A stretch of DNA of 64,000 nucleotides from Streptomyces sioyaensis (GTDB lineage: Bacteria > Actinomycetota > Actinomycetes > Streptomycetales > Streptomycetaceae), in assembly GCF_004122735.1 (NCBI RefSeq), contig NZ_SDIF01000020.1:1-64000 (forward strand). Direction: 5' to 3'. Under the pieces are notes generated by a model, which saw only the letters and a list, made by a program, of their open reading frames with translations, was not told where the DNA came from and ran no database searches. Below are positions 41,853 through 49,582 of this stretch, in pieces (positions within the stretch are counted from its first letter, which is position 1; each line of letters opens with the position of its first letter). The position numbers were made by a program, and so were the translations under genes.

Positions 41853-43115
41853 GTGCCAGTTTCGACTCCCACGAGCGAGCGATGGACAAGACTGCACCAC
41901 GTGAAGGTATTCGTGGCCGTGGTAGTTGTGGTAGCTGAGGTGCTCGTACTGGTCACAGCCGGCGCGCTGTGGTCGTACTTACCCTTTCGGGCGTGGCTTC
42001 GCCGATGCATATCTGAGCCCGTGAACCGCCGGGTAGTTGCTGAGCTCAAGCGGCGTCGCGGCGAGCTGGCGACGCGGCAAGCCGATGTGTTTCTTACGGA
42101 AGCGCGGGAAGTGCTGCCAGCGGTAGTAGCCGACGCGATGCCGCCTGGACCCGCGCACACTCCCCTGTGGGTGACACGGTGGTGGTATGCGGCCCAGCTG
42201 ACTGTGCCTATGTCGTTGGTGGCTTTCGTGATGTTCGCGCTGATCGTGTGGAACGCGGAGGCTTATGCAGCCTTCTGGCATCTCCATGTCCCCCGTGAAG
42301 GCGACCGGGAGGCGGCGGAGCCACTGCGTGCCCTCATCCGGACCGTGACTTCAATCCCACGAACCGTTCAGGCGTGGAAGGGCCCCACTGACGTCTTTAA
42401 GTCGCTGCGTGGCGTCCTGGTGATCGTTGTCGGCCTGTCCATGGCGCCGCTTCTTCAGAGGCTCGGCGCGGCGATGGCGGAGGGCGGAGAGCAGCGTCAG
42501 CGCCGGGAACGCTTGGAGAAAAAGCGGAAGCTACGGACTGGCGACTACGTACGGTGCTGGCCAGTGATCGTACTGGTTGTTGCCGCCGTGCAGTGTGCCC
42601 GGGCGCACCGGAATTGGGCAACCAGGCAGCCCGGAGACGATGTTCCCAGGGTTTCAATGCGGAAGGTAGAGCGCGTCATCTGGCGAGCACACCGTACGCG
42701 GCGAGGCAAGGCGCGGCATCATCACGAGCGGGTACTCAAGGCCCACGCAGCACGGGTGGTCGGAGCGTTGCGGGCGGCCGAAGCAGAGCAGGACATCGAG
42801 CCTGGGCGAGTGCTACGCGACCTAACGGTCATGTTGCTGGTGATCGCCGAGCGGTACGCAGAAGGAAGGGTTGGCCAATTGCTCGACGACGAACAGATAG
42901 GCGATGCCGTACCCGTCGTTCCCCGGGAGCACCTGCGAATGGCAGCGGTCGGGGGCGTCGTCGTTCTGATCATGGCGGGCGCTTCCGTCGCCGGGCTACC
43001 CGAGGCTGCGCTTACTGCCCTGCTCCCAGTAGTCGCACTTGTCGCAGTGATCGTAATCAACCGCGGGAAGGTGCCCTCACCCAGTGAGCTGACCGACCTG
43101 GTCATCCCCCGGTGA
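41853..43115 (+). CDS. multi-spanning membrane protein, unknown
   Basis: This protein of up to 420 aa may start at GTG 41853 or at GTG 41901 (VKVFVAVVVVVAEV). It has a helix at the N-terminus, a pair around residues 105-135, one or two in the middle and a hydrophobic pair near the C-terminus, separated by Arg/Lys-rich cytoplasmic stretches (QRQRRERLEKKRKLR). There is no recognised domain. It is divergent from the XRE regulator. Base composition is slightly lower in GC than in the host genes around the element. Confidence 0.55.
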   Translation: MPVSTPTSERWTRLHHVKVFVAVVVVVAEVLVLVTAGALWSYLPFRAWLRRCISEPVNRRVVAELKRRRGELATRQADVFLTEAREVLPAVVADAMPPGPAHTPLWVTRWWYAAQLTVPMSLVAFVMFALIVWNAEAYAAFWHLHVPREGDREAAEPLRALIRTVTSIPRTVQAWKGPTDVFKSLRGVLVIVVGLSMAPLLQRLGAAMAEGGEQRQRRERLEKKRKLRTGDYVRCWPVIVLVVAAVQCARAHRNWATRQPGDDVPRVSMRKVERVIWRAHRTRRGKARHHHERVLKAHAARVVGALRAAEAEQDIEPGRVLRDLTVMLLVIAERYAEGRVGQLLDDEQIGDAVPVVPREHLRMAAVGGVVVLIMAGASVAGLPEAALTALLPVVALVAVIVINRGKVPSPSELTDLVIPR

Positions 43116-43235
43116 ACGGCTCGACCTGGTTCAAATCCTGGAGCTGGGCAGACAATCTTTGGCTGTGCCGCTCGGCCTGCCAAGTAGTCCGAATAGCCCA
43201 TGCTGGGCGCTCCCGATGCGGCAGGATCCACCGTC

Positions 43236-43811
43236 ATGGATCCCGCCGTCGTTGCCACGCTCATCTCCACCCCTGTGTCCGTACTCGCTGCCGCCGCCTC
43301 ATACGCAGCTGGCCGCGTCCAGGGCCGCGCCGCCTACAACGGCCCCGTGGATGCCGTACGGCGGCAGCACCAGCGCGACGCGTACACCGGTTTTCTCGCC
43401 GCTGCGAACGCGTACGCCAGTCAGACCACATGGAACTCTTGCTTCGAAGAGGCGCACAGCGCCATGGGCATTGACTCGTTCTTCGAGGACGGTAGGGATG
43501 AGATCGAACGCCGCGCCGTTCGGGTCAGAGCTACTGTCCCAATCAAGCCCTTATATGGCGCTGCGGCTGCCGTCTCCCTCGAAGGGCCAGACCAAGTCGC
43601 CGTCCTCGCCAACGACGTCATCCACTACGCCGACCAGGTACGCGATGAGGCCAAGGATGGCAACCGCCCGGGATCTGCCTTCCGCGCTCTCGTAGAAGGA
43701 CGCCAACCCGATGCTGGCCTGCCGGCGCACCTACGCATGACACAGGCGATCGACGCGTTCACCGCCGCCGCCCGCTCCCACCTCAACGGCACTAAGCCCT
43801 CGCACGCCTGA
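43236..43811 (+). CDS. small protein with N-terminal membrane helix
   Basis: This 191-aa protein starts at ATG 43236 (CAGGAT box). A hydrophobic segment (residues 4-25) precedes a helical soluble part beginning QGRAAYNGPVDAVRRQHQRDAY. Similar short 'AA...Y...VDAVRRQHQR' proteins occur in Streptomyces near XRE loci, from memory. Function unknown. It is the last plus-strand gene before the replacement pirin. Confidence 0.6.
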   Translation: MDPAVVATLISTPVSVLAAAASYAAGRVQGRAAYNGPVDAVRRQHQRDAYTGFLAAANAYASQTTWNSCFEEAHSAMGIDSFFEDGRDEIERRAVRVRATVPIKPLYGAAAAVSLEGPDQVAVLANDVIHYADQVRDEAKDGNRPGSAFRALVEGRQPDAGLPAHLRMTQAIDAFTAAARSHLNGTKPSHA

Positions 43812-43903
43812 CCACACCCCGGGCGCCGCAGGACCTACGGCCATGGGGCGTGGTTGGCGAACTTGTCCCCACTTGTGGGAACAGACGGGCGGAGCATTCG
43901 CAA

Positions 43904-44854
43904 TCAAGCAGCGGGAATGGTTCCCAGCCGTCCCGCCTGGAAGTCCTCGAAGGCTTGGGCCAGCTCAGCGTGGGTGTTCATGACGAACGGCCCGTAGTGC
44001 ATCATCGGCTCCCTGATCGGCAGCCCACCGAGCAGCACGACCTCGAAGTTCTCGCTACGGGACTCCTGGGCATCGTCCGCCCGGATCGTGAGCGAGTCCC
44101 CCTGCCCGAAGACGACCGCCTGCCCCATCCGGAAGGGCCGCCGCTCCGCACCCGCCGAGCCAAGACCCGCGAGCCCGTAGGCGAGGGCGTTGAAGTCGGC
44201 CCGCCAAGGGAGAGTGACCGAGGCGCCGGGGTTCACCGACATGTGGATCATGGTGATCGGGGTGTGTGTCGAACCGGGACCTTCGTGGCCCGCCACGTCA
44301 CCGGCGATCAGCCGGATCAGCGCGCCGCCGTCTCCGGAAGTCAGCAGCTTGACGTTGCCGCCCCGGATGTCCTGGTACTTCGGCGGGATCATCTTGTCCT
44401 CACGCGGCAGATTCACCCAGAGCTGGAGGCCGTGGAACAGGCCGCCGGACATGACCAGCGACTCCGGCGGCGCCTCGATGTGCAGGAGGCCGGAACCTGC
44501 CGTCATCCACTGCGTGTCTCCGTCGGTGATGACGCCACCGCCACCGTGAGAGTCCTGGTGCACGAAGGTGCCGTCCATGAGGTACGTGACGGTTTCGAAG
44601 CCCCGATGCGGGTGCCAGGGAGTCCCTTTCGCCTCCCCAGCTTGGTACTCCACCTCACCCATCTGATCCATCATGATGAACGGGTCGAGGTGCTTGTAGT
44701 CGATCCCGGCGAACGCGCGGCGGACGGGGAAACCCTCCCCCTCGAAGCCGCTGGGGGCGGTCGAGACGGCCAGCACACTGCGCGGCTGAGCACCTTCGGC
44801 GGGCGCCGCCACACGCGGCAGGGTCAGCGGGTTTTCTACGGTCACTGCGGGCAT
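43904..44854 (-). CDS. full-length pirin-family protein carried by the element
   Basis: This 316-aa bicupin has the pirin iron-site motif HPHRGFETVTYL, HIEAPPES and MHYGPFVMNTHAEL at the C-terminus. It is an intact homologue of the host pirin that the element disrupts; by eye roughly nine of ten residues match. ATG 44854 follows GAGGAGG as in the host copy, and the upstream 60 bases also match the host promoter region. Bacterial pirins are non-haem iron proteins with quercetinase-like or pyruvate-dehydrogenase-modulating roles. At the position of the integration core the host CTT-GGG codons read TTT-CGC here, so the att site is altered while Lys is kept. Confidence 0.92.
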   Translation of the reverse strand: MPAVTVENPLTLPRVAAPAEGAQPRSVLAVSTAPSGFEGEGFPVRRAFAGIDYKHLDPFIMMDQMGEVEYQAGEAKGTPWHPHRGFETVTYLMDGTFVHQDSHGGGGVITDGDTQWMTAGSGLLHIEAPPESLVMSGGLFHGLQLWVNLPREDKMIPPKYQDIRGGNVKLLTSGDGGALIRLIAGDVAGHEGPGSTHTPITMIHMSVNPGASVTLPWRADFNALAYGLAGLGSAGAERRPFRMGQAVVFGQGDSLTIRADDAQESRSENFEVVLLGGLPIREPMMHYGPFVMNTHAELAQAFEDFQAGRLGTIPAA

Positions 44855-44877
44855 GACGGCCTCCTCGGTCGTGCAGC

Positions 44878-44902
44878 AAACTTAGTTGAAGACTGAACAA
44901 CC
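44878..44902 (-). promoter_or_regulatory. pirin promoter/operator, element copy
   Basis: AACTTAGTTGAAGACTGAACAAC differs at one base from the host copy at 45230-45252. Conservation upstream of both starts marks it as a functional promoter or operator. Confidence 0.6.
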
Positions 44903-45208
44903 TGCAAGGCGTGCCGCATTCCCTGGCGCGTTTTCGCCGGCCAGTGAAGCGCGGGAGTGAGTGCACCCCCAACTGATAGAGTCCTTGGGCTCGCCGGGCG
45001 CGTACTCCACCTCGCCCATCTGATCCATCATGATGAACGGGTCGAGGTGCTGGTAGTCGATGCCGGCGAACGCCCGGCGCACCGGAAAGCCCTCGCCCTC
45101 GAATCCACTCGGAGCGGTGGCTACGGCCAGCGCAGGACGGGTGTGCCCCGCAACGGGCGCCGCCACACGCGGCAGGGTCAGCGGGTTCTCTACGGTCACA
45201 GCGGGCAT
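44882..45208 (-). pseudogene. 5' part of host pirin gene, fused to element sequence
   Basis: The host start (ATG 45208, GAGGAGG box) and the first 75 or so pirin codons read to the TTG core at 44985-44987. About 34 element-encoded residues (SISWGCTHSRA...) follow before a stop at 44882. The 108-aa product lacks most of both cupins. It joins in frame to 27022-27754 when the element is excised. Confidence 0.92.
44966..45004. promoter_or_regulatory. right attachment site (attP half plus host half)
   Basis: The element arm CCCCCAACTGA (44966-44976), eight bases and the TTG core (44985-44987) run into host pirin GGCTCGCCGGGCGCGT. The arm is the exact inverse of the left-end arm. Confidence 0.9.
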
Positions 45209-45229
45209 CAGAGCCTCCTCGGTCGCACC

Positions 45230-45252
45230 CAACTTAGTTGAATACTGAACAA
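45230..45252 (-). promoter_or_regulatory. pirin promoter/operator, host copy
   Basis: AACTTAGTTGAATACTGAACAAC lies 21-44 bases upstream of the host pirin ATG and is nearly identical to the element copy. It probably binds the regulator of pirin. Confidence 0.6.
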
Positions 45253-45443
45253 CTGGCAAGGGGTGCGATATTCCCGCCTGCATATGTGCAGGTCAAAGGG
45301 GTTACGAGGACGTCGCGGCACGCGCCCGGAACACGGACCGGCACGCGGCCCAGCCCGCGGATCACCACGGCCCGACGCACGGCCCGACGCACGACCGAAG
45401 GGGCCGGCCCCTCCCGGGACCGACCCCCTCACACGACAAAAAC

Positions 45444-45462
45444 GGCCGGAACCCTACCGGCC
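45444..45462 (-). terminator. rho-independent terminator with T-run after the SseB-like gene
   Basis: On the minus strand GGCCGG-TAGGGTT-CCGGCC is followed by GTTTTTGTCG, 38 bases past the stop at 45501. A T-tract is unusual for this genome. Confidence 0.72.
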
Positions 45463-45483
45463 CCGGCCGCCGTACAGCCGCTA

Positions 45484-45522
45484 TCCGTACATCCGCCGCA
45501 TCATCCGTACATCCGCCGCATC
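45484..45522. repeat. tandem duplication at the SseB-like gene end
   Basis: CCGTACATCCGCCGCATCAT is followed directly by CCGTACATCCGCCGCATCGC. The second copy encodes the last residues MRRMYG; the first lies just past the stop codon. Confidence 0.8.
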
Positions 45523-45974
45523 GCGAAGTCGACCATCTGCTCCACGGCTTTCGCGTCGAAGACCATCCGGTGGTCGCCCTCCATGTCGAGGACGAAGCCG
45601 TAGCCGGTCGGCAGCAGGTCGAGGACCTCGGCGCCGGTGATCACGAAGTACTTGGACTCCTTGCCCGCGTACCGCCGCAGCTCCTTGAGCGAGGTGAACA
45701 TCGGGATCACCGGCTGCTGGGTGTTGTGCAGCGCCAGGAAGCCGGGGTTGTCACCGCGCGGGCAGTAGATCTTGGACGTGGAGAAGATGCCCTGGAAGTC
45801 CTCGGCCGACGTCGAGCCGGTGGTGAAGGCGCGCACCGCATCGGCCAGGGAAGGCGGGGACGGCTCGGGGTAGAGCGGCTGCTCGCCGTAACCCCCGGGG
45901 GCCGGTTGCTGCGGCGGGGGCGGCGCACCGTACTGCTGCTGCCCGGCACCCGCGTTCTGGTCGTAGCCGTACAT
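45501..45974 (-). CDS. SseB-family protein
   Basis: This 157-aa protein has a Gln/Pro/Gly-rich N-terminus (MYGYDQNAGAGQQQ) and an SseB-type domain (about 45-150) with GFLALHNTQQPVIPMFTSLKEL and the closing MVFDAKAVEQMVDFAM. SseB-like domains in actinobacteria lack a firm function. It lies between pirin and the acyl-CoA dehydrogenase, a conserved Streptomyces order. ATG 45974 was chosen since the longer frame to 46067 has no domain content. Confidence 0.75.
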   Translation of the reverse strand: MYGYDQNAGAGQQQYGAPPPPQQPAPGGYGEQPLYPEPSPPSLADAVRAFTTGSTSAEDFQGIFSTSKIYCPRGDNPGFLALHNTQQPVIPMFTSLKELRRYAGKESKYFVITGAEVLDLLPTGYGFVLDMEGDHRMVFDAKAVEQMVDFAMRRMYG

Positions 45975-46141
45975 GCGGCACAGCGTACTGAGTCGGCGGC
46001 GCACCGGGGGACGCTCGTCACAGATGCGCGGAAGGGGTTGATTCTTATTACCCGTGGGTAGCATCATTTAGCTACTAGCTGGTATTGCGTCTGAGGTCCC
46101 TCCCTTGGGGCCCTCTCCCGAACCCTTACGGAGCCGTACCC

Positions 46142-47983
46142 ATGGGCCACTACAAGTCGAATCTCCGCGACATCGAGTTCAACCTCTTCGAGGTCCTCGG
46201 CCGCGACAGCGTGTACGGCACCGGACCGTTCGCGGAGATGGATGTCGACACCGCCAAGAGCGTGCTGTCCGAGATCGCCCGGCTGTCCGAGAACGAGCTG
46301 GCCGAGTCCTTCGCCGACGCCGACCGCACCCCTCCGGTCTTCGACCCGGACACCAACACCGCGCCGGTTCCGGACACCTTCAAGAAGAGCTACCAGGCCT
46401 TCATGGACGCCGAGTGGTGGCGTCTGGGCATCCCGGAGGAGCTCGGCGGCACCACCGCGCCCCGCTCCCTCCTCTGGGGCTTCGCCGAGACGATCCTGGG
46501 CGCCAACCCGGCCGTGTGGATGTACGCGTCCGGCCCCGCCTTCGCCGGTGTGCTCTTCGACGAGGGCACCGAGGAGCAGCACCGCATAGCCCAGCTGATG
46601 GTGGACAAGCAGTGGGGCTCCACCATGGTGCTCACCGAGCCGGACGCCGGTTCGGACGTCGGCGCCGGCCGCACCAAGGCCGTGCAGCAGGCGGACGGCT
46701 CCTGGCACATCGAGGGCGTCAAGCGCTTCATCACCTCCGGTGAGCACGACATGTCCGAGAACATCGTGCACTTCGTCCTCGCCCGCCCCGAGGGCGCCGG
46801 TCCGGGCACCAAGGGCCTGTCGCTGTTCATCGTGCCGAAGTACGACTTCGACTGGGAGACCGGCGAGCTGGGCGAGCGCAACGGCGCCTACGCCACCAAC
46901 GTCGAGCACAAGATGGGCCTGAAGGCCTCCAACACCTGCGAGATGACCTTCGGCGCCAACCACCCGGCCAAGGGCTGGCTGCTCGGCGAGAAGCACGACG
47001 GCATCCGCCAGATGTTCAAGATCATCGAGTTCGCGCGGATGATGGTCGGCACGAAGGCCATCGCCACCCTCTCCACCGGCTACCTCAACGCGCTGGAGTA
47101 CGCCAAGGAGCGTGTGCAGGGCCCGGACCTGGCCGCCTTCACCGACAAGACCGCGCCGCGCGTCACCATCACCCACCACCCCGATGTGCGCCGCTCGCTG
47201 ATGACGCAGAAGGCGTACGCCGAGGGCATGCGCGCCCTGGTGCTCTACACCGCCACGGTCCAGGACGAGATCCTCGTCAAGGAGGCCGCCGGCGAGGACG
47301 CGAGCGCCGCGGTCCGCCTCAACGACCTGCTCCTGCCGATCGTCAAGGGCTACGGCTCGGAGCGGTCCTACGAGCAGCTGGCCCAGTCCCTGCAGATCTT
47401 CGGCGGCTCCGGCTACCTGCAGGAGTACCCGATCGAGCAGTACATCCGGGACGCCAAGATCGACACCCTCTACGAGGGCACCACCGCGATCCAGGGCCAG
47501 GACTTCTTCTTCCGGAAGATCGTCCGCGACCAGGGCCAGGCGCTCACCGCCCTGTCCGAGGAGATCAAGCAGTTCCTCGCCGACAACACCGGCGGCGAGG
47601 AGCTGGCCGAGGCCCGCGGCGAGCTGGCCAAGGCCGCTGCCGACCTGGAGGCGATCGTCGGCACCATGCTGACCGACCTCGCGGCGACCGAGAAGGACGT
47701 CAAGTCCATCTACAAGGTCGGGCTGAACACCACCCGCGTGCTCATGGCCTCCGGCGATGTCGTCATCGGCTACCTGCTGCTCAAGGGTGCGGCCGTGGCC
47801 GCCGGGAAGCTGGCCGACGCCTCGGCGAAGGCTGTGTCTCCCAAGGATGTGCCCTTCTACACCGGCAAGGTCGCCGCGGCGAAGTTCTTCGCGCACAACA
47901 TCCTGCCGGGCGTCGGCGTCCAGCGCGGTCTGGCCGAGAGCGTCGACCAGTCGCTGATGGAGCTCGACGAGGCCGCGTTCTAG
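46142..47983 (+). CDS. acyl-CoA dehydrogenase with C-terminal extension
   Basis: This 613-aa FAD enzyme introduces the alpha-beta double bond in acyl-CoA (beta-oxidation). Visible are [13 protein letters not shown], the flavin/substrate motif [15 protein letters not shown], the [14 protein letters not shown] segment and '[30 protein letters not shown]', with the late catalytic-base region. A roughly 120-residue extra C-terminal domain puts it in the large ACAD group (FadE5/PA0507-like). The ATG follows ACGGAG. No electron-transfer flavoprotein genes are adjacent. Confidence 0.92.
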   Translation: MGHYKSNLRDIEFNLFEVLGRDSVYGTGPFAEMDVDTAKSVLSEIARLSENELAESFADADRTPPVFDPDTNTAPVPDTFKKSYQAFMDAEWWRLGIPEELGGTTAPRSLLWGFAETILGANPAVWMYASGPAFAGVLFDEGTEEQHRIAQLMVDKQWGSTMVLTEPDAGSDVGAGRTKAVQQADGSWHIEGVKRFITSGEHDMSENIVHFVLARPEGAGPGTKGLSLFIVPKYDFDWETGELGERNGAYATNVEHKMGLKASNTCEMTFGANHPAKGWLLGEKHDGIRQMFKIIEFARMMVGTKAIATLSTGYLNALEYAKERVQGPDLAAFTDKTAPRVTITHHPDVRRSLMTQKAYAEGMRALVLYTATVQDEILVKEAAGEDASAAVRLNDLLLPIVKGYGSERSYEQLAQSLQIFGGSGYLQEYPIEQYIRDAKIDTLYEGTTAIQGQDFFFRKIVRDQGQALTALSEEIKQFLADNTGGEELAEARGELAKAAADLEAIVGTMLTDLAATEKDVKSIYKVGLNTTRVLMASGDVVIGYLLLKGAAVAAGKLADASAKAVSPKDVPFYTGKVAAAKFFAHNILPGVGVQRGLAESVDQSLMELDEAAF

Positions 47984-48050
47984 GAACGCCGTCCGCAGCC
48001 CGCTGCGGCGTTCTTACAGGTTTCTCAGACTGGTCGTCCAGACTGGCGTG

Positions 48051-48080
48051 GCCCGCCTCTCTTCCCCCGGAGAGGCGGGC
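48051..48080 (+). terminator. terminator after the acyl-CoA dehydrogenase gene
   Basis: A perfect 11-bp stem (48051-48061 with 48070-48080) with loop TTCCCCCG is followed by TTCGTCCTGT. Confidence 0.8.
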
Positions 48081-48273
48081 TTCGTCCTGTCCGGCCGCGG
48101 GCCGGCCGCGGTCCGGGTCCGTACCGCCGGTAATCCGCTCGTCTACCCAGCGAACGGGAGATAAAGCGGAATTCCCCATTCCAGCGCAGATCCGGATCCG
48201 AAACGCAGAAATCGTGGCCGGAAGGGAACGGAGTCACAAGGCATGCGCACGAGGAATGCGCGCTCCGGCTCCT

Positions 48274-48286
48274 TATGCTGAATCCA
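48274..48286 (+). promoter_or_regulatory. -10 box of a probable leaderless promoter
   Basis: TATGCT (48274-48279) ends six bases before the aminopeptidase ATG, which places the transcription start at or next to the A of the start codon. There is no Shine-Dalgarno. Confidence 0.45.
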
Positions 48287-49581
48287 TGACCAACTCCGCC
48301 CGCTTCGATCGCGGCCACACCGACGACCTGATGTCCTTCCTCGCCACCAGTCCGTCGCCCTACCACGCGGTGGCCAATGCGGCGGAGCGGCTGGAGAAGG
48401 CGGGTTTCCACCAGGTCGCCGAGGTCGACGAATGGGACGGTACGCGCGGCGGGAAGTATGTGCTGCGCGGCGGAGCGATCATCGCCTGGTACGTGCCCGA
48501 GGGCGCGAGCCCCTCGACTCCGTACCGAATTGTCGGGGCTCACACCGACTCTCCCAATCTGCGGGTCAAACCGATTCCGGACACCGGTGCCCGCGGCTGG
48601 CGGCAGATCGCCGTCGAGATCTACGGCGGCACGCTGCTCAATACCTGGCTCGACCGCGATCTGGGGCTCAGCGGGCGGGTGACGCTGGCGGACGGCAGCC
48701 ACCGGCTCGTCCACATCGACCGGGCGCTGCTACGGGTGCCACAACTGGCCGTGCACCTCGACCGCTCGGTGAATTCCGACGGCCTCAAGCTCGACAAGCA
48801 GCGCCACATGACGCCGATCTGGGGCCTGGGTCAGGTGGCCGAGGGCGATCTGATCGCCTTCGTCGCCGAGGAGACCGGCGTCCCGGCCGACGACATCAAG
48901 GGCTGGGACCTGATGGTGCACAGCATCGAGGCACCCGCCTATCTGGGCCGCGACCAGGAGCTGCTGGCCGGCCCGCGGATGGACAACCTGCTGTCCGTGC
49001 ACGCCGGTACGGCCGCACTCGCCGCCGCGGCGACCGGCGGTCGCGAGCTGCCCGGCATTCCGGTCCTGGCCGCCTTCGACCACGAGGAGAACGGCAGCCA
49101 GTCCGACACCGGCGCGGACGGCCCGCTGCTCGGCACGGTGCTGGAGCGCTCGGTCTTCGCCCGCGGCGGTGCGTACGAGGACCGGGCCCGGGCCTTCGCC
49201 GGCACCCTGTGCCTGTCGTCCGACACCGGGCACGCCGTGCACCCCAACTACAGCGACCGGCATGAGCCAGGGCACCACCCGATGCCCAACGGCGGGCCGA
49301 TCCTCAAGGTCAACGTCAATCAGCGCTATGCGACGGACGGCAGCGGACGGGCCGTCTTCGCGGCGGCCTGCGAGCGGGCCAGTGTGCCGTGGCAGAGCTT
49401 CGTGTCCAACAACTCGATGCCGTGCGGGACCACCATCGGGCCGATCACCGCGGCCCGGCACGGCATCGCAACGGTCGACATCGGTGTGGCGATCCTGTCC
49501 ATGCACTCGGCGCGTGAGCTGTGCGGTGCCGAGGACCCGTACCTGCTGGCGAACGCCCTGACGGCCTTCCTGGAGGGCTGA
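48286..49581 (+). CDS. M18 family aspartyl aminopeptidase
   Basis: This 431-aa dizinc peptidase removes N-terminal Asp/Glu from peptides in the cytoplasm. Zinc-site motifs are GAHTDSPNLRVKP (His first ligand), 'FDHEENGSQSDTGADGP' (Asp and the Glu general base) and the late HSARELCG region. HPNYSDRHEP is the family dimer-loop motif. Length is normal. The probable leaderless start is noted separately. Its stop is next to the TTG of the SARP-type regulator, so the two genes are probably coupled. Confidence 0.92.
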   Translation: MTNSARFDRGHTDDLMSFLATSPSPYHAVANAAERLEKAGFHQVAEVDEWDGTRGGKYVLRGGAIIAWYVPEGASPSTPYRIVGAHTDSPNLRVKPIPDTGARGWRQIAVEIYGGTLLNTWLDRDLGLSGRVTLADGSHRLVHIDRALLRVPQLAVHLDRSVNSDGLKLDKQRHMTPIWGLGQVAEGDLIAFVAEETGVPADDIKGWDLMVHSIEAPAYLGRDQELLAGPRMDNLLSVHAGTAALAAAATGGRELPGIPVLAAFDHEENGSQSDTGADGPLLGTVLERSVFARGGAYEDRARAFAGTLCLSSDTGHAVHPNYSDRHEPGHHPMPNGGPILKVNVNQRYATDGSGRAVFAAACERASVPWQSFVSNNSMPCGTTIGPITAARHGIATVDIGVAILSMHSARELCGAEDPYLLANALTAFLEG

Positions 49582-49582
49582 G

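Larger units (their letters stand above)
27752..44987. mobile_element. 17.2-kb integrative element (AICE-like) inserted in the pirin gene
   Basis: Boundaries are set by the split pirin gene and the common CCTTGGG core at both ends. Contents: phiC31-type serine integrase, candidate excision factor, rolling-circle-type Rep, FtsK/Tra-like pump, small transfer-linked genes, a repeat-rich control region, an eight-gene cargo operon, two membrane or helical proteins and a replacement pirin. Rep plus a single FtsK-like Tra is the signature of actinomycete integrative and conjugative elements; no phage structural genes are present. AICEs most often use tyrosine integrases, so this recombinase is unusual for the class. 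Confidence 0.88.

Noticed and set aside
27752..44987. The inserted element as a prophage
   Set aside because: No terminase, portal, capsid, tail or lysis gene is visible; Rep and an FtsK-like Tra fit an AICE.
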